From positions 930,001 to 994,000 of the forward strand of contig JAWKVT010000001.1 in assembly GCA_041397865.1 (NCBI GenBank): DNA of 64,000 bases, read 5' to 3'. The DNA is from TMED27 sp041397865 (GTDB taxonomy: Bacteria > Pseudomonadota > Alphaproteobacteria > Micavibrionales > Micavibrionaceae). The notes under the pieces were generated by a model. It was not told where the DNA came from, did no database searches, and worked only from the letters and a program-made list of their open reading frames with translations. The translations under genes and the position numbers were made by a program. Below are positions 42,893 through 50,659 of this stretch, one piece after another. Each line of letters starts with the position of its first letter. The first letter of the stretch is position 1.

Positions 42893-44262
42893 GCTTGCTC
42901 CTCCAGTTTTTTGGTTGAAATTCCCTGCAATCGCTTGTCTTGCTCATCCAGCTCTCGGGCCAGACTATCCATGCCTGCAGCCCTGATACGGATGTCGACA
43001 AACTCATAATTGACGATGACTTTTTCAATCATCAGCTCAAGGATGCGCTGTTTTTCTGCTGGATAGAGTTCTTTCCAGATTGGGACGATGTCATTCAGGT
43101 TGCTGTAAACCTCATGCTCCGTGATGGTCTCATCCTCTTTTTGTGCTTCGCGCCATGTTTCCATGATCATCTCCGGCGAGGCAAAAACGGCTTGAAGCTG
43201 ATTCAATATCAATGCCTCCATTTCATTGGCGCTGACATTGCGAACCTTGCAATCAGGGTTGATGCCTTTGCGATAGTGCTCGCAGGTGTAATAGCGATAA
43301 AGCCTGCCACCTTTTTTACGGGTATGGCTTGCCACCAATCCGCATTCACATTCACCGCACTTTAAAAGCCCCATCAAAATGGCTTTGGTTTTCTTCCGCG
43401 TGATGGCACCTCGGTTGATGGTGTTTTCTTTCATGGTGGCGCGGACTTTATTCCACGTATCCATATCAATGATGGCTGGATGACGGCCTTCGTAGATTTT
43501 GTCTTTATGTTTGATCTTTCCGATATAGATGGGGTTTTGCAGAATCTTATAAAGACCGCCTTTATCCAGTGCCTTGCCGCCGATAACCCGTCCGTTCTTG
43601 GTTGTGCGCTTCTTGCTTAACACCCCCATGCGCGGCAACATTTTTGCCATTTCCGTTGGTGACTTGGTCATCAAAAACAGGTCGAATATTTTTCGGATGC
43701 CCTCAGCTTCATCTGGCTCAATCACAAGCTCCCGGTTTTTCACCACATAGCCCATGGGTGTGACACCCCCCATCCACATGCCTTTGCGTTTGGAGGCGGC
43801 TAATTTATCGCGGATACGTTCGCCAATTACTTCACGCTCAAACTGGGCGAAACTGAGCAGAATGTTCAGTGTCAGTCGTCCCATCGATGTGGTTGTGTTA
43901 AATTGCTGAGTAACGGAAACGAAGGACACTTTGTGCTCGTCAAACAGATCGATCAGTTTGGCAAAGTCAGCCAAGGAACGTGATAAGCGGTCAACCTTGT
44001 ACACGACAACCGTATCAATCAGGCCGCTTTTGATATCGTCCATCAGGCGTTTCAAAGCCGGACGATCCATATTGCCGCCTGTGAAGCCGCCATCATCGTA
44101 ATTATCAGGAAGCTGAAACCAGCCTTCATGTTTTTGTGAAGCAATGTAGGATTCACAAGCCTCACGCTGTGCATCAAGGCTGTTGAACTCCATGTCCAAG
44201 CCTTCCTCGGTGGATTTGCGCGTATAAATCGCGCAGCGTTTTTTCGGTGTAGTTGTGCTCAA
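42877..44262 (-). CDS. Large serine recombinase (phage integrase)
   Basis: A 461-residue recombinase. The resolvase domain opens CAIYTRKSTEEGLDMEFNSL with nucleophile Ser17, then DGGFTGGNMDRPALKRLMDD and VYKVDRLSRSLADFAKLIDL. The recombinase domain follows and a zinc ribbon (LLKCGECECGLVASHTRKKG, then CEHYRKGINPDCKV). A coiled-coil end is present. It should integrate and excise the prophage between attP and attB. The attachment sites cannot be found by eye. Genes on both sides overlap it by a few bases, so it belongs to one operon from 45097 to 42479. Confidence 0.93.
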   Translation of the reverse strand: MSTTTPKKRCAIYTRKSTEEGLDMEFNSLDAQREACESYIASQKHEGWFQLPDNYDDGGFTGGNMDRPALKRLMDDIKSGLIDTVVVYKVDRLSRSLADFAKLIDLFDEHKVSFVSVTQQFNTTTSMGRLTLNILLSFAQFEREVIGERIRDKLAASKRKGMWMGGVTPMGYVVKNRELVIEPDEAEGIRKIFDLFLMTKSPTEMAKMLPRMGVLSKKRTTKNGRVIGGKALDKGGLYKILQNPIYIGKIKHKDKIYEGRHPAIIDMDTWNKVRATMKENTINRGAITRKKTKAILMGLLKCGECECGLVASHTRKKGGRLYRYYTCEHYRKGINPDCKVRNVSANEMEALILNQLQAVFASPEMIMETWREAQKEDETITEHEVYSNLNDIVPIWKELYPAEKQRILELMIEKVIVNYEFVDIRIRAAGMDSLARELDEQDKRLQGISTKKLEEQAWINA

Positions 44263-44714
44263 TGTTTGCCTCCTTGTGCTTTGTTGTTTAATCCAAAGAA
44301 GGCAGGTCCTGACCAGCTGCTGCCTGTTATGGCCAGCGCGACTTTAGACAGGCTTTTGTATAGGCAGCCTGCATATTCATAGCCTTCTTCTAAAATGGTG
44401 ACCTGATATTCAATGCCCTTATATTCCCGAACCAGTTTGGTGCCGGGGATGGGCCGCTGATATTGTGTCTTGCGCTTTGGCTTGGCTTTCTTGCCTGAGC
44501 CGAATAAATCATTGGCCTGTTGTTCAATCCGGTTCTCAATCTGCGGATCAACGCCATAAGCAAGCTCCTGCAGGCGATAAGCCAGTCTGCGAACAATGTG
44601 GCTTTTATGGCCGCCGGGTGGTTCATCCTGATACACATCCCGCCATAAAGCCTTTAGGCCTGATAGCGGCATATTTGGTAGCGCGGCCACACGCGCCAGA
44701 AGTGTTTTATCCAT
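44259..44714 (-). CDS. DUF2924-family protein
   Basis: A 151-residue protein. LPNMPLSGLKALWRDVYQDE, then HIVRRLAYRLQELAYG, is the DUF2924 signature, and the C-terminal half is basic, ending in a strand-rich part (TKLVREYKGIEYQVTILEEG). DUF2924 genes nearly always sit just upstream of large serine recombinases in alphaproteobacterial elements; they probably assist recombination. It overlaps the recombinase start by 4 bases. Confidence 0.88.
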   Translation of the reverse strand: MDKTLLARVAALPNMPLSGLKALWRDVYQDEPPGGHKSHIVRRLAYRLQELAYGVDPQIENRIEQQANDLFGSGKKAKPKRKTQYQRPIPGTKLVREYKGIEYQVTILEEGYEYAGCLYKSLSKVALAITGSSWSGPAFFGLNNKAQGGKH

Positions 44715-44895
44715 TCTTCACCTCCTGAGATTCTGTTTTTTTCTTTTGCTTCAAGCGGAGGCGTTGCCAGCCCAAGCCGACAATATGGGCGACTTCCTTT
44801 TGCCGATCTGCATCGGACACAAGTCCGGCAGGAAGCTGGCCCAACTTGATTTGTAATCGCTCTCTTTCGGTGAGCTCTTTGTTCTCATGACTCAT
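44707..44895 (-). CDS. Small basic protein, paralogue of the next upstream gene
   Basis: A 62-residue protein (SHENKELTERERLQIKLGQL, then DADRQKEVAHIVGLGWQRLR). The ATG 44895 has AAGGAG upstream and is preferred over the longer frame from 44934. The core D-R-x-x-E-V-A-x-x-x-x-L-G-x-x-R recurs in the gene at 44885-45097, so the two are related. Function unknown; they lead the recombinase operon. Confidence 0.55.
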   Translation of the reverse strand: MSHENKELTERERLQIKLGQLPAGLVSDADRQKEVAHIVGLGWQRLRLKQKKKTESQEVKNG

Positions 44896-45097
44896 CAGGA
44901 ACTCCTTGGTTTTTTGGTTCTTCGTCATGGGCATGAACGCTTGGAAAAACTTGTAAGTCCAATGAATTAGAGGGATGTGTTGCTTCTTTCTGACGGTTCA
45001 GGCGAATCTTTCGACGCAGGATGCCAAGCGCCAGCAAACGCGCCACTTCGGTGCGGCGATCTCGCTCATTTATTAGGTTTGGGGAAAGTGAAGACAT
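44885..45097 (-). CDS. Small basic protein at the head of the recombinase operon
   Basis: A 70-residue protein (ERDRRTEVARLLALGILRRK, then IRLNRQKEATHPSNSLD). AAGGAGG precedes its ATG, 30 bases downstream of copy 2 of the bipartite motif. It shares the E-R/D-x-D-R-x-x-E-V-A core with the following gene. No domain recognised. It could be a small regulator or recombination helper. Confidence 0.6.
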   Translation of the reverse strand: MSSLSPNLINERDRRTEVARLLALGILRRKIRLNRQKEATHPSNSLDLQVFPSVHAHDEEPKNQGVPDES

Positions 45098-45127
45098 GGG
45101 CGTTCCTCCTTGAGAATTATTGCGTCG

Positions 45128-45167
45128 TTCAAGGAGTTACTTACTGAAATGACTTGAAAACTGTCGG
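45128..45167 (-). promoter_or_regulatory. Bipartite 40-base motif, copy 2, before the recombinase operon
   Basis: Same arrangement as at 40981-41020: conserved 11-base and 17-base blocks around a variable 12-base centre. It ends 31 bases before the start of the gene at 45097 on the - strand, a position suited to a promoter. The divergent repressor operator at 45216 is 49 bases away. Confidence 0.5.
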
Positions 45168-45215
45168 TTCAGTCAATGCTGTGCATTGAATCAAATTAGG
45201 CTTGTGAAAATTAAA

Positions 45216-45235
45216 AACCTAACTTATATTAGGTT
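45216..45235. promoter_or_regulatory. Operator-like dyad AACCTAA-N6-TTAGGTT before the LexA-like gene
   Basis: AACCTAA 45216-45222 and TTAGGTT 45229-45235 form a perfect dyad, 24 bases before the repressor start. A half-site TTAGG lies at 45196-45200. The position suggests autoregulation by the LexA-like repressor. It differs from the alphaproteobacterial LexA box GTTC-N7-GTTC, so the phage repressor probably has its own specificity. Confidence 0.6.
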
Positions 45236-45259
45236 ATTAGCCAAAATTGAAAGGATGCT

Positions 45260-45913
45260 ATGGAGCAACTGACAAACGCACAGAATACGCTATTACAGGC
45301 CATTGAACGCCTGAAACGTGCCATGGGGATGTCGCCCACGGTACAAGAGCTTGCTGTGGAATTGGGTGTAAAAGCGCCCAGTGTGTTTGAAGGGCTCAAG
45401 CGGCTGGAAGATAAAGGCTATATTCGCAGACAGGCGCGAAAAGCGCGTTCCATCGAAATCCTCCACGCACAAACACCGGATAAAACCAATCTGATGGCTG
45501 TTCCTGTTTTAGGGATGGTTGCGGCTGGCCAACCGATTCTCGCCCTTGAGAATCAGATTGGTCAGGTCATGGTGCCGGATAATGTGCTGCGTGGGAAATG
45601 CTTTGCGCTCAAAGTGCAAGGCGATAGCATGATCGATGCTGATATTTTCGAGGGAGATTACGTTGTTGTGCGCCAGCAACCGATTGCTGAAAACAGCGAT
45701 ATTGTGGTGGCCATGGTCGGCGAAGAGGCCACTGTAAAGCGGCTGAGCATTGAAGGGGAGCATATTGAACTGCGCCCTGAAAATCAGAAACTAAAACCCA
45801 TCATCATAGGACAACAAGATGAACTTAAAATAATTGGGAAGGTCTTACACGTCTGCTCGGGTGTTGACACCGAGGCCCTCCTAGACGAACCCCCAAGGAG
45901 GATAACTACATGA
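45260..45913 (+). CDS. LexA/S24-family self-cleaving phage repressor
   Basis: A 217-residue protein with LexA layout. The N-terminal winged HTH (SPTVQELAVELGVKAPSVFE, then GLKRLEDKGYIRR) is followed by an S24 peptidase domain. The cleavage site is Ala89-Gly90 (VLGMVAAGQPILA), the nucleophile is Ser123 (VQGDSMIDADIFEGDYVVV) and the base is Lys160 (EATVKRLSIEG). It probably keeps the prophage silent and is cleaved upon RecA activation. It is unusual in being the first gene of a three-gene operon: the next start overlaps its stop (ATGA). Confidence 0.88.
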   Translation: MEQLTNAQNTLLQAIERLKRAMGMSPTVQELAVELGVKAPSVFEGLKRLEDKGYIRRQARKARSIEILHAQTPDKTNLMAVPVLGMVAAGQPILALENQIGQVMVPDNVLRGKCFALKVQGDSMIDADIFEGDYVVVRQQPIAENSDIVVAMVGEEATVKRLSIEGEHIELRPENQKLKPIIIGQQDELKIIGKVLHVCSGVDTEALLDEPPRRITT

Positions 45914-47136
45914 GCACCTATAATTTACGACGTTTTGCCCAACCTGATGTTTTGAAACACATCCAGCAAGATAATCTGATTACTTTTCTGAAACGGTATG
46001 AAAGCTACCTGACCGGGCGCGGGTTCAGCTTTGAACTGAATGAAGATAATGAGCTGGATTTTGAGACACTGTGCCAAGTATTGATGAATCCATCCGAGGA
46101 CATGGATATCGAGTTTGTTGAAGCCTTGTTCTTCATTCAGGAGATGTCCGATGATGAGCATTTTGAAGAGCTGAGCGAACAGGCCGAAGCCAATAATATT
46201 GATACACATGAGGATTCAACCGCAGCCGATTTGGCATTAGCGCTATGGCTTCATGATCCAGAGCTTTTAAAGCGTCCTCACGCAGAGGCGATGATCCTCA
46301 AACCAAAATCATTCATGTATTTCCAGTCGGATCAAAAATCCCCAGATACATTTGCGCTTCCAAAACCGGAAACAATGCGAACGCTGGAAGCGGATATGGA
46401 TGCATGGTTTTTGAAAAATAAACGCGGTACTGGCTGTCGGATTTTGCCTGTTAGCGCAGAGGACGAAGACAAGACATACTTCCTGATCCGTCATGGCATG
46501 CCATTCAAACGTGAGGGCAAGATTGAATCTGGGCAGTCCAAGACGATTTTTTATCGCCCGGAGTTTCATGACGTGATTGTCTATGATCGCGCCAATAATG
46601 AACTGGCCGTCTTTAATAAGTCAGGAGCCAAGAAAGAGCGCACCATGTATTTGGATTTGTTTAGTCAGCATCTCTTCGGTCAGGCTGAATATTTCCCCGG
46701 TGCAGAAAAATATACATTGCAGCCACTCATCGACAACGGCGTTGATGCTTTGGCCTGTGCTGATATTGATGGACTGGAAGATATAAAGCTGGTGGAAATC
46801 CAGCACCAGTTTCTTGGGCCTTATAATGACAAGCAAACACTGCGCTCAAACGATATTTTCGCATCATTAGCCTCAAGAGATCGTGAATTTCCAAACTTTG
46901 GCAGATTGGTATCCGCCAGCTTTTCGGTGAAATTTGAAAATGCCAAGCGCCCGCGCATGGTCAAGGTACGAACACCGAATGTGGCCAATTTTGATCGCAA
47001 AGAAGATTCTCACCTGATTGAAACATGGCTGCGGAAGCGTGGCTTTGTGAATGAGCAGAAAGAGGAAGAAGACAGCACACAACCCGTAACGCATCAGGAG
47101 AGCCATGACGCCGTATCAATCGCCGCCATGGCGTAA
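45910..47136 (+). CDS. Unrecognised 408-residue protein co-translated with the LexA-like repressor
   Basis: No domain recognised. The first 120 residues are acidic and helical (MNPSEDMDIEFVEALFFIQE, then HFEELSEQAEANNIDTHED). The middle is beta-rich (GCRILPVSAEDEDKTYFLIR, then FYRPEFHDVIVYDRANNELA), and an acidic tail ends the protein. No signal peptide or membrane segment is seen. It is coupled by ATGA to the repressor and overlaps the next gene by 32 bases, so it is under the control of the dyad at 45216 and likely SOS-inducible. A defence, anti-repressor or lysogeny-control role is possible; nothing in the sequence decides it. Confidence 0.7.
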   Translation: MSTYNLRRFAQPDVLKHIQQDNLITFLKRYESYLTGRGFSFELNEDNELDFETLCQVLMNPSEDMDIEFVEALFFIQEMSDDEHFEELSEQAEANNIDTHEDSTAADLALALWLHDPELLKRPHAEAMILKPKSFMYFQSDQKSPDTFALPKPETMRTLEADMDAWFLKNKRGTGCRILPVSAEDEDKTYFLIRHGMPFKREGKIESGQSKTIFYRPEFHDVIVYDRANNELAVFNKSGAKKERTMYLDLFSQHLFGQAEYFPGAEKYTLQPLIDNGVDALACADIDGLEDIKLVEIQHQFLGPYNDKQTLRSNDIFASLASRDREFPNFGRLVSASFSVKFENAKRPRMVKVRTPNVANFDRKEDSHLIETWLRKRGFVNEQKEEEDSTQPVTHQESHDAVSIAAMA

Positions 47137-48208
47137 ACTCACAGAGCTTTCTGGTGGTAAGGGTGTAAAAGCTGAATGGCAAGACTTCCCGGAAGAACTG
47201 CTTGCCATCACCAATGAGCAAGCTTCATCCATTCCCTGTAATAGCAGAGCCGGATGCTACATGAATGTCGTGCAGCATGGGCCAAGCGATATTGTCGGCA
47301 TCTGTACATCAGATACCAAACAATGCGACCGCCGCACGCTCAAAAAATCAGAGCTGGCGCTGTATCGTATAGACCATAAAAAGCTGGCTACCAAGGTTGC
47401 CGCCACCATTGGTTTTACCGAGCAACACGAACAGATCAAAGGTTATACGGCCCTTTGGAAATTTGGTGTGCTGAATCCGCAAGCCGAGCATAGCTTTCCT
47501 GTGTATTGCTTTTTGGGCCAGACATCTTCGCAGCTGGATAAAATCGTCAATCAGCTGTGCATGGCTGATCAGGCGTTTCTGTTGATTGCCTCCACCAGCA
47601 GTCTCATCAGCACTGCCAGCTCTGATGCGAGCAGCAGGCATAAATCCAAGCTCATCGGCATAGATGATGTACTTACCGTTGATGCCACAGGTAAGGTCAC
47701 GGCGAAAGACAGTGCTCAAACTATCGTCTCCAACTGGCTGGAAACAGTGTTGCCAAAATCTGCCAAGCCCAGTGAAGCTAATCAACTGGTGCTGCCTCCG
47801 GGAACAACTTGGAAAGACATATCAATTACATTCCTTGCTAGGGATGTTGTTTCCATTAAGTGTGGCGAAGAGACAGCCGTAAATTATGAACGCCTCCATA
47901 TCCCGGGCATGTTTGTCGCTTCTCAGCGAGAGAAAAAGCCGTCTGACAAATGGTTCTTGTTAATGGCGTTTGCTCTTTGGGGGCCGGGGTTGAACCGCGA
48001 GAACCTGCGAACTTTATTTGGCCATGATGATTGGAACCGAATGAGGACACAAAAGTCAGCATTGAGTAAATCTTTGAAGCAATTCTTTGGGCTTGATGAT
48101 GAGCCGATTCCTTATAACAAGTCAGTGTATGAGTACCAGCCAATCTTAATGATCCGGCAAGATACGAATTGCGATCTCAACGATTGGATCAGCGATATTC
48201 ACCAGTAG
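47105..48208 (+). CDS. Unrecognised 367-residue protein with four clustered cysteines and a winged-helix-like end
   Basis: No family recognised. Cysteines 45, 51, 67 and 74 (IPCNSRAGCYMNVVQHGPSD, then ICTSDTKQCDRR) could bind a metal or Fe-S cluster. About residues 280-345 look like a winged helix (WFLLMAFALWGPGLNRENLR, then DWNRMRTQKSALSKSLKQFF). ATG 47105 has AGGAG upstream and overlaps the previous gene by 32 bases. A terminator follows at 48278, so the operon ends here, near the host tRNA. The pairing with the 408-residue protein suggests a two-part system under the repressor. Confidence 0.7.
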   Translation: MTPYQSPPWRKLTELSGGKGVKAEWQDFPEELLAITNEQASSIPCNSRAGCYMNVVQHGPSDIVGICTSDTKQCDRRTLKKSELALYRIDHKKLATKVAATIGFTEQHEQIKGYTALWKFGVLNPQAEHSFPVYCFLGQTSSQLDKIVNQLCMADQAFLLIASTSSLISTASSDASSRHKSKLIGIDDVLTVDATGKVTAKDSAQTIVSNWLETVLPKSAKPSEANQLVLPPGTTWKDISITFLARDVVSIKCGEETAVNYERLHIPGMFVASQREKKPSDKWFLLMAFALWGPGLNRENLRTLFGHDDWNRMRTQKSALSKSLKQFFGLDDEPIPYNKSVYEYQPILMIRQDTNCDLNDWISDIHQ

Positions 48209-48277
48209 TCAATGACAGGCATAGACTGGTGCGAACTGGTCAATTGCCAAAGCCTTGATTTCCCATGACTAAAGGCT

Positions 48278-48309
48278 CCGTACTTCGCTTTTCCAAGTAC
48301 GGTGTTTTT
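48278..48309 (+). terminator. Intrinsic terminator of the repressor operon
   Basis: CCGTACTT 48278-48285 pairs with AAGTACGG 48295-48302, loop of 9, followed by TGTTTTT. It lies 70 bases after the stop of the gene ending at 48208. Confidence 0.85.
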
Positions 48310-48389
48310 CAGGAAAGGGGCATATATAGGAGAAAAATTAGAGAAAAACGGGGTGTTTTTATAGAGAGGAAGTCAATTGCAAACAGCGA

Positions 48390-48414
48390 AAAAGCCCGCA
48401 AATGCTGGGCTTTT
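48390..48414 (-). terminator. Intrinsic terminator of the tRNA-Ser gene
   Basis: On the - strand AAAAGCCC, 9-base loop, GGGCTTTT, then further T. It is placed 45 bases downstream of the tRNA 3' end. The 48310-48389 stretch between the two terminators holds no gene I can support. Confidence 0.8.
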
Positions 48415-48458
48415 GAGGCTATGCCATCTCGGGCATATGAAAGTTCGTTTTAGGTCAA

Positions 48459-48549
48459 TGGCGGTGCCGGAGGGATTCGAACCCTCGATACGCTATAAAC
48501 GTATACACGCTTTCCAAGCGTGCGCCTTCAGCCACTCGGCCACAGCACC
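48459..48549 (-). tRNA. tRNA-Ser (anticodon GGA)
   Basis: The - strand sequence folds into a class II tRNA. The acceptor stem is GGTGCTG with CGGCACC, the anticodon loop reads TT-GGA-AA between CACGC and GCGTG, a long variable arm follows (GTATACG-TTTATA-CGTAT), and the T arm is GAGGG-TTCGAAT-CCCTC. Discriminator G and CCA are encoded (48459-48462). It reads UCC/UCU codons. tRNA genes are frequent integration sites, but no duplicated 3' end was seen in the window. Confidence 0.97.
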
Positions 48550-48625
48550 TTATCCGATATAACACGGAACGCACAACGTATATACTTAAGCCCGAAAAAG
48601 CGCAAGCCAGTACATTCCGCTATGA

Positions 48626-49072
48626 TCAACCGTAGCGGTTGGCCTCCTCGGTACCAGGCCACACCAATAACATCGCGTAAAACGCATTAACATGAATGTT
48701 CAGGATAATTAGCGCAGATTTCACAAAAGGACTCAGAACCAGTGCTGAGTTCAAATCAGGCACAAAAGAACCGACTCCGACGCCACCAAAAATAATAAAC
48801 AGATACAAAAGTGCGATAAGAGCAAGATTAAATGCAACAATCCAGCCTGATAAATTAAGATCATGAAGCCGCCGAACAGTAATCGCAATACTGCTCAAAA
48901 CAGCCGCAACAGACAAGCCAATAAAACCCAAGGGCAGAAAAGCAGGAGAAATAAAAGAGAACATGACTGCCGCAAAAACAAAGGCAACAGTAAGAAGAAC
49001 CCATAAGAAACAAAACATCACATACGACAGACGGCTCGCGCGACCCTGAAATGAAAAAAGGTAATCAAACAT
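48626..49072 (-). CDS. DUF805-family inner membrane protein
   Basis: A 148-residue membrane protein with four hydrophobic helices. Family marks are FQGRASRLSYVMFCFLWVLL at the start, ITVRRLHDLNLSGWIVAF in the middle and WPGTEEANRYG at the end. DUF805 proteins (YhaH/YhaI type) are widespread, of unknown function, located in the inner membrane. It is a monocistronic host gene just beyond the prophage side of the tRNA. Confidence 0.9.
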   Translation of the reverse strand: MFDYLFSFQGRASRLSYVMFCFLWVLLTVAFVFAAVMFSFISPAFLPLGFIGLSVAAVLSSIAITVRRLHDLNLSGWIVAFNLALIALLYLFIIFGGVGVGSFVPDLNSALVLSPFVKSALIILNIHVNAFYAMLLVWPGTEEANRYG

Positions 49073-49194
49073 AAGAATTCTATATCATTTTATCTTTTTA
49101 TAAGGAAACCGTTTTGAAATAACCCCAACGGTGATAAGATCAGATTACATGAATTAAATAGATAAACAAAGCCAAGTTTTGGAAATTCTGTAAA

Positions 49195-49596
49195 ATGCAA
49201 CGATATACTTCAACAATTTTGATCTGTCTAATTCCCTTTTTTATAGCCGTTGCCCACGACATATATCTGTTTTTTGTAAACACAGAAAAAGGATTTATGC
49301 TGAGCACCTTGGGCTATAGCTGGACACATTATTCTCTGGACAGCTATAAAGGTTTTGTCACAGCATCTAATCCGGCAGATATGGCGCTTGTAAATTCTAT
49401 ACTTTCACAAAAATCCGTTGTAGTAACTTTTGTAGGCGGCTTCGGACTATTTGTCCTTGCAGGTCTGGAATACCTGTTTTTAAAAAGCGCTTTTGGCTGG
49501 CTCGGAAATAGCAAAACAACATATTCGACCGATGCCGGCAAAGAATCCTTCCGCAGCGGGTCAAAAAGCAAGAAAATGCAATATACGCGCAAATAA
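49195..49596 (+). CDS. Hypothetical membrane protein with two helices
   Basis: A 133-residue protein. Hydrophobic helices are at residues 7-27 (STILICLIPFFIAVAHDIYL) and about 77-97 (VVVTFVGGFGLFVLAGLEYL), with an external-type loop between them and a Lys/Ser-rich tail. No family recognised. It is preceded by 120 bases of AT-rich intergenic DNA and followed by palindromic element A, which also ends the convergent hydrolase gene. Confidence 0.7.
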   Translation: MQRYTSTILICLIPFFIAVAHDIYLFFVNTEKGFMLSTLGYSWTHYSLDSYKGFVTASNPADMALVNSILSQKSVVVTFVGGFGLFVLAGLEYLFLKSAFGWLGNSKTTYSTDAGKESFRSGSKSKKMQYTRK

Positions 49597-49634
49597 TTCG
49601 TGTTCATTCGCGGTTTTTTATTTTTTGCCCGCAA

Positions 49635-49739
49635 TATAGTCGTTTCAGATAGTTTTCCGACAAGAAACGAGGAGCGTAAGCGTACAAGAGTACGGTAGCA
49701 ACGAGTGACGATGTCGGAAACTAAAATGAAACGGCTATA
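49635..49739. repeat. Palindromic element A between convergent genes
   Basis: Imperfect inverted repeat, arms 49635-49662 and 49712-49739 (22 of 28 positions match), ends TATAGTCGTTTCA and TGAAACGGCTATA. At the exact centre is CGTAC-AAGA-GTACG (49681-49694), flanked by the direct repeats AACGAGGAGCG and AACGAGTGACG. The right arm includes the stop codon and last residues of the hydrolase gene. TA at both ends would fit a Tc1/IS630-type MITE. Confidence 0.65.
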
Positions 49740-50524
49740 GCCTCGCTCAGCGCCAGAACCTCGCGGTTAATCAGTTCCAGATCCTCGGGCCGCGACAGGC
49801 GGTGATCGCCATCGTCGACAAAGACAACATCGACATCGGCCCCGGTATAGTTTTTCTGAATTTTCACCGCCATCTCCCACGGCACATCCTTATCCTGACA
49901 TCCCTGAATAAGCCTTATCGGAAAATCCACACTTTGTTTCTCCGTCAGCAGCAAATGCTCTTTCGCCTCAAGATAAAAATCCCGGCTGTAATGATACGGC
50001 TCATCGCTATAATCGTTCGGAACGCGCACATGACCGGTATCCATCATTTTTTCCTGCTGTGCCGGGCTAAGCGAGGCAAAAATATCCTCGCTGAAATCAG
50101 GCGCAGCGGCAATCCCGACAACCCCGCGCACATGGCCCGCCCGCGCCCGCGCCAAAAGCAGGGCAATCCACCCGCCCATGGATGAACCGACAATAACGCT
50201 CGGACCCTCAGCAACATGATCGAAAATATCAACCGCATCACCCGCCCACGCGCCAATCGTGCCGTCTTCAAACTTGCCGTTCGAAGCGCCATGACCGGAA
50301 TAATCAAACCGCAAATAAGCCTGCCCGCGCGCGTTGCAGCGCGCTTCAAGATACTGCGCCTTCGTGCCATTCATGTCCGACCTATACCCCCCGCAAAACA
50401 TCACCAGCGGCAAGCCCGCCCCTTCCGCCGTTGCCGGGCTATACCGATAGGCCAGCATCGGCTTGCCCTCACGCTCCAGATAAAGCGGCTCTAAAAAATG
50501 TTCATCGGCAGGCTCGGTTGTCAT
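49721..50524 (-). CDS. Alpha/beta hydrolase
   Basis: A 267-residue serine hydrolase. YLRFDYSGHGASNGKFEDG holds the usual Asp and oxyanion region, VIVGSSMGGWIALLLARAR the nucleophile elbow G-S-S-M-G, RLIQGCQDKDVPW the acidic residue, and VDDGDHRLSRPEDL the catalytic His. The frame is open to 50839, but ATG 50524, with GAGG five bases upstream, gives a normal domain length. It resembles ABHD10-type acyl hydrolases; the substrate is unknown. The last six residues and the stop lie in palindromic element A. Confidence 0.88.
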   Translation of the reverse strand: MTTEPADEHFLEPLYLEREGKPMLAYRYSPATAEGAGLPLVMFCGGYRSDMNGTKAQYLEARCNARGQAYLRFDYSGHGASNGKFEDGTIGAWAGDAVDIFDHVAEGPSVIVGSSMGGWIALLLARARAGHVRGVVGIAAAPDFSEDIFASLSPAQQEKMMDTGHVRVPNDYSDEPYHYSRDFYLEAKEHLLLTEKQSVDFPIRLIQGCQDKDVPWEMAVKIQKNYTGADVDVVFVDDGDHRLSRPEDLELINREVLALSEAIAVSF

Positions 50525-50659
50525 CATATCCTCAATTTTTTTAAACACCGCTATAATCTTGCGAAAAGAACGTCGAAGCTTTATAGATAAACGATCTAAA
50601 CTTTCGTGACCAGTGTTAAGAAGACAGTGGCATGACGCATTGTGATTAGGCCTTCTATA

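Noticed and set aside
48459..48549. tRNA-Ser as the proven attachment site of the prophage
   Set aside because: No second copy of the tRNA 3' end was seen on the left, and large serine recombinases often use non-tRNA sites; the left end lies outside the window.
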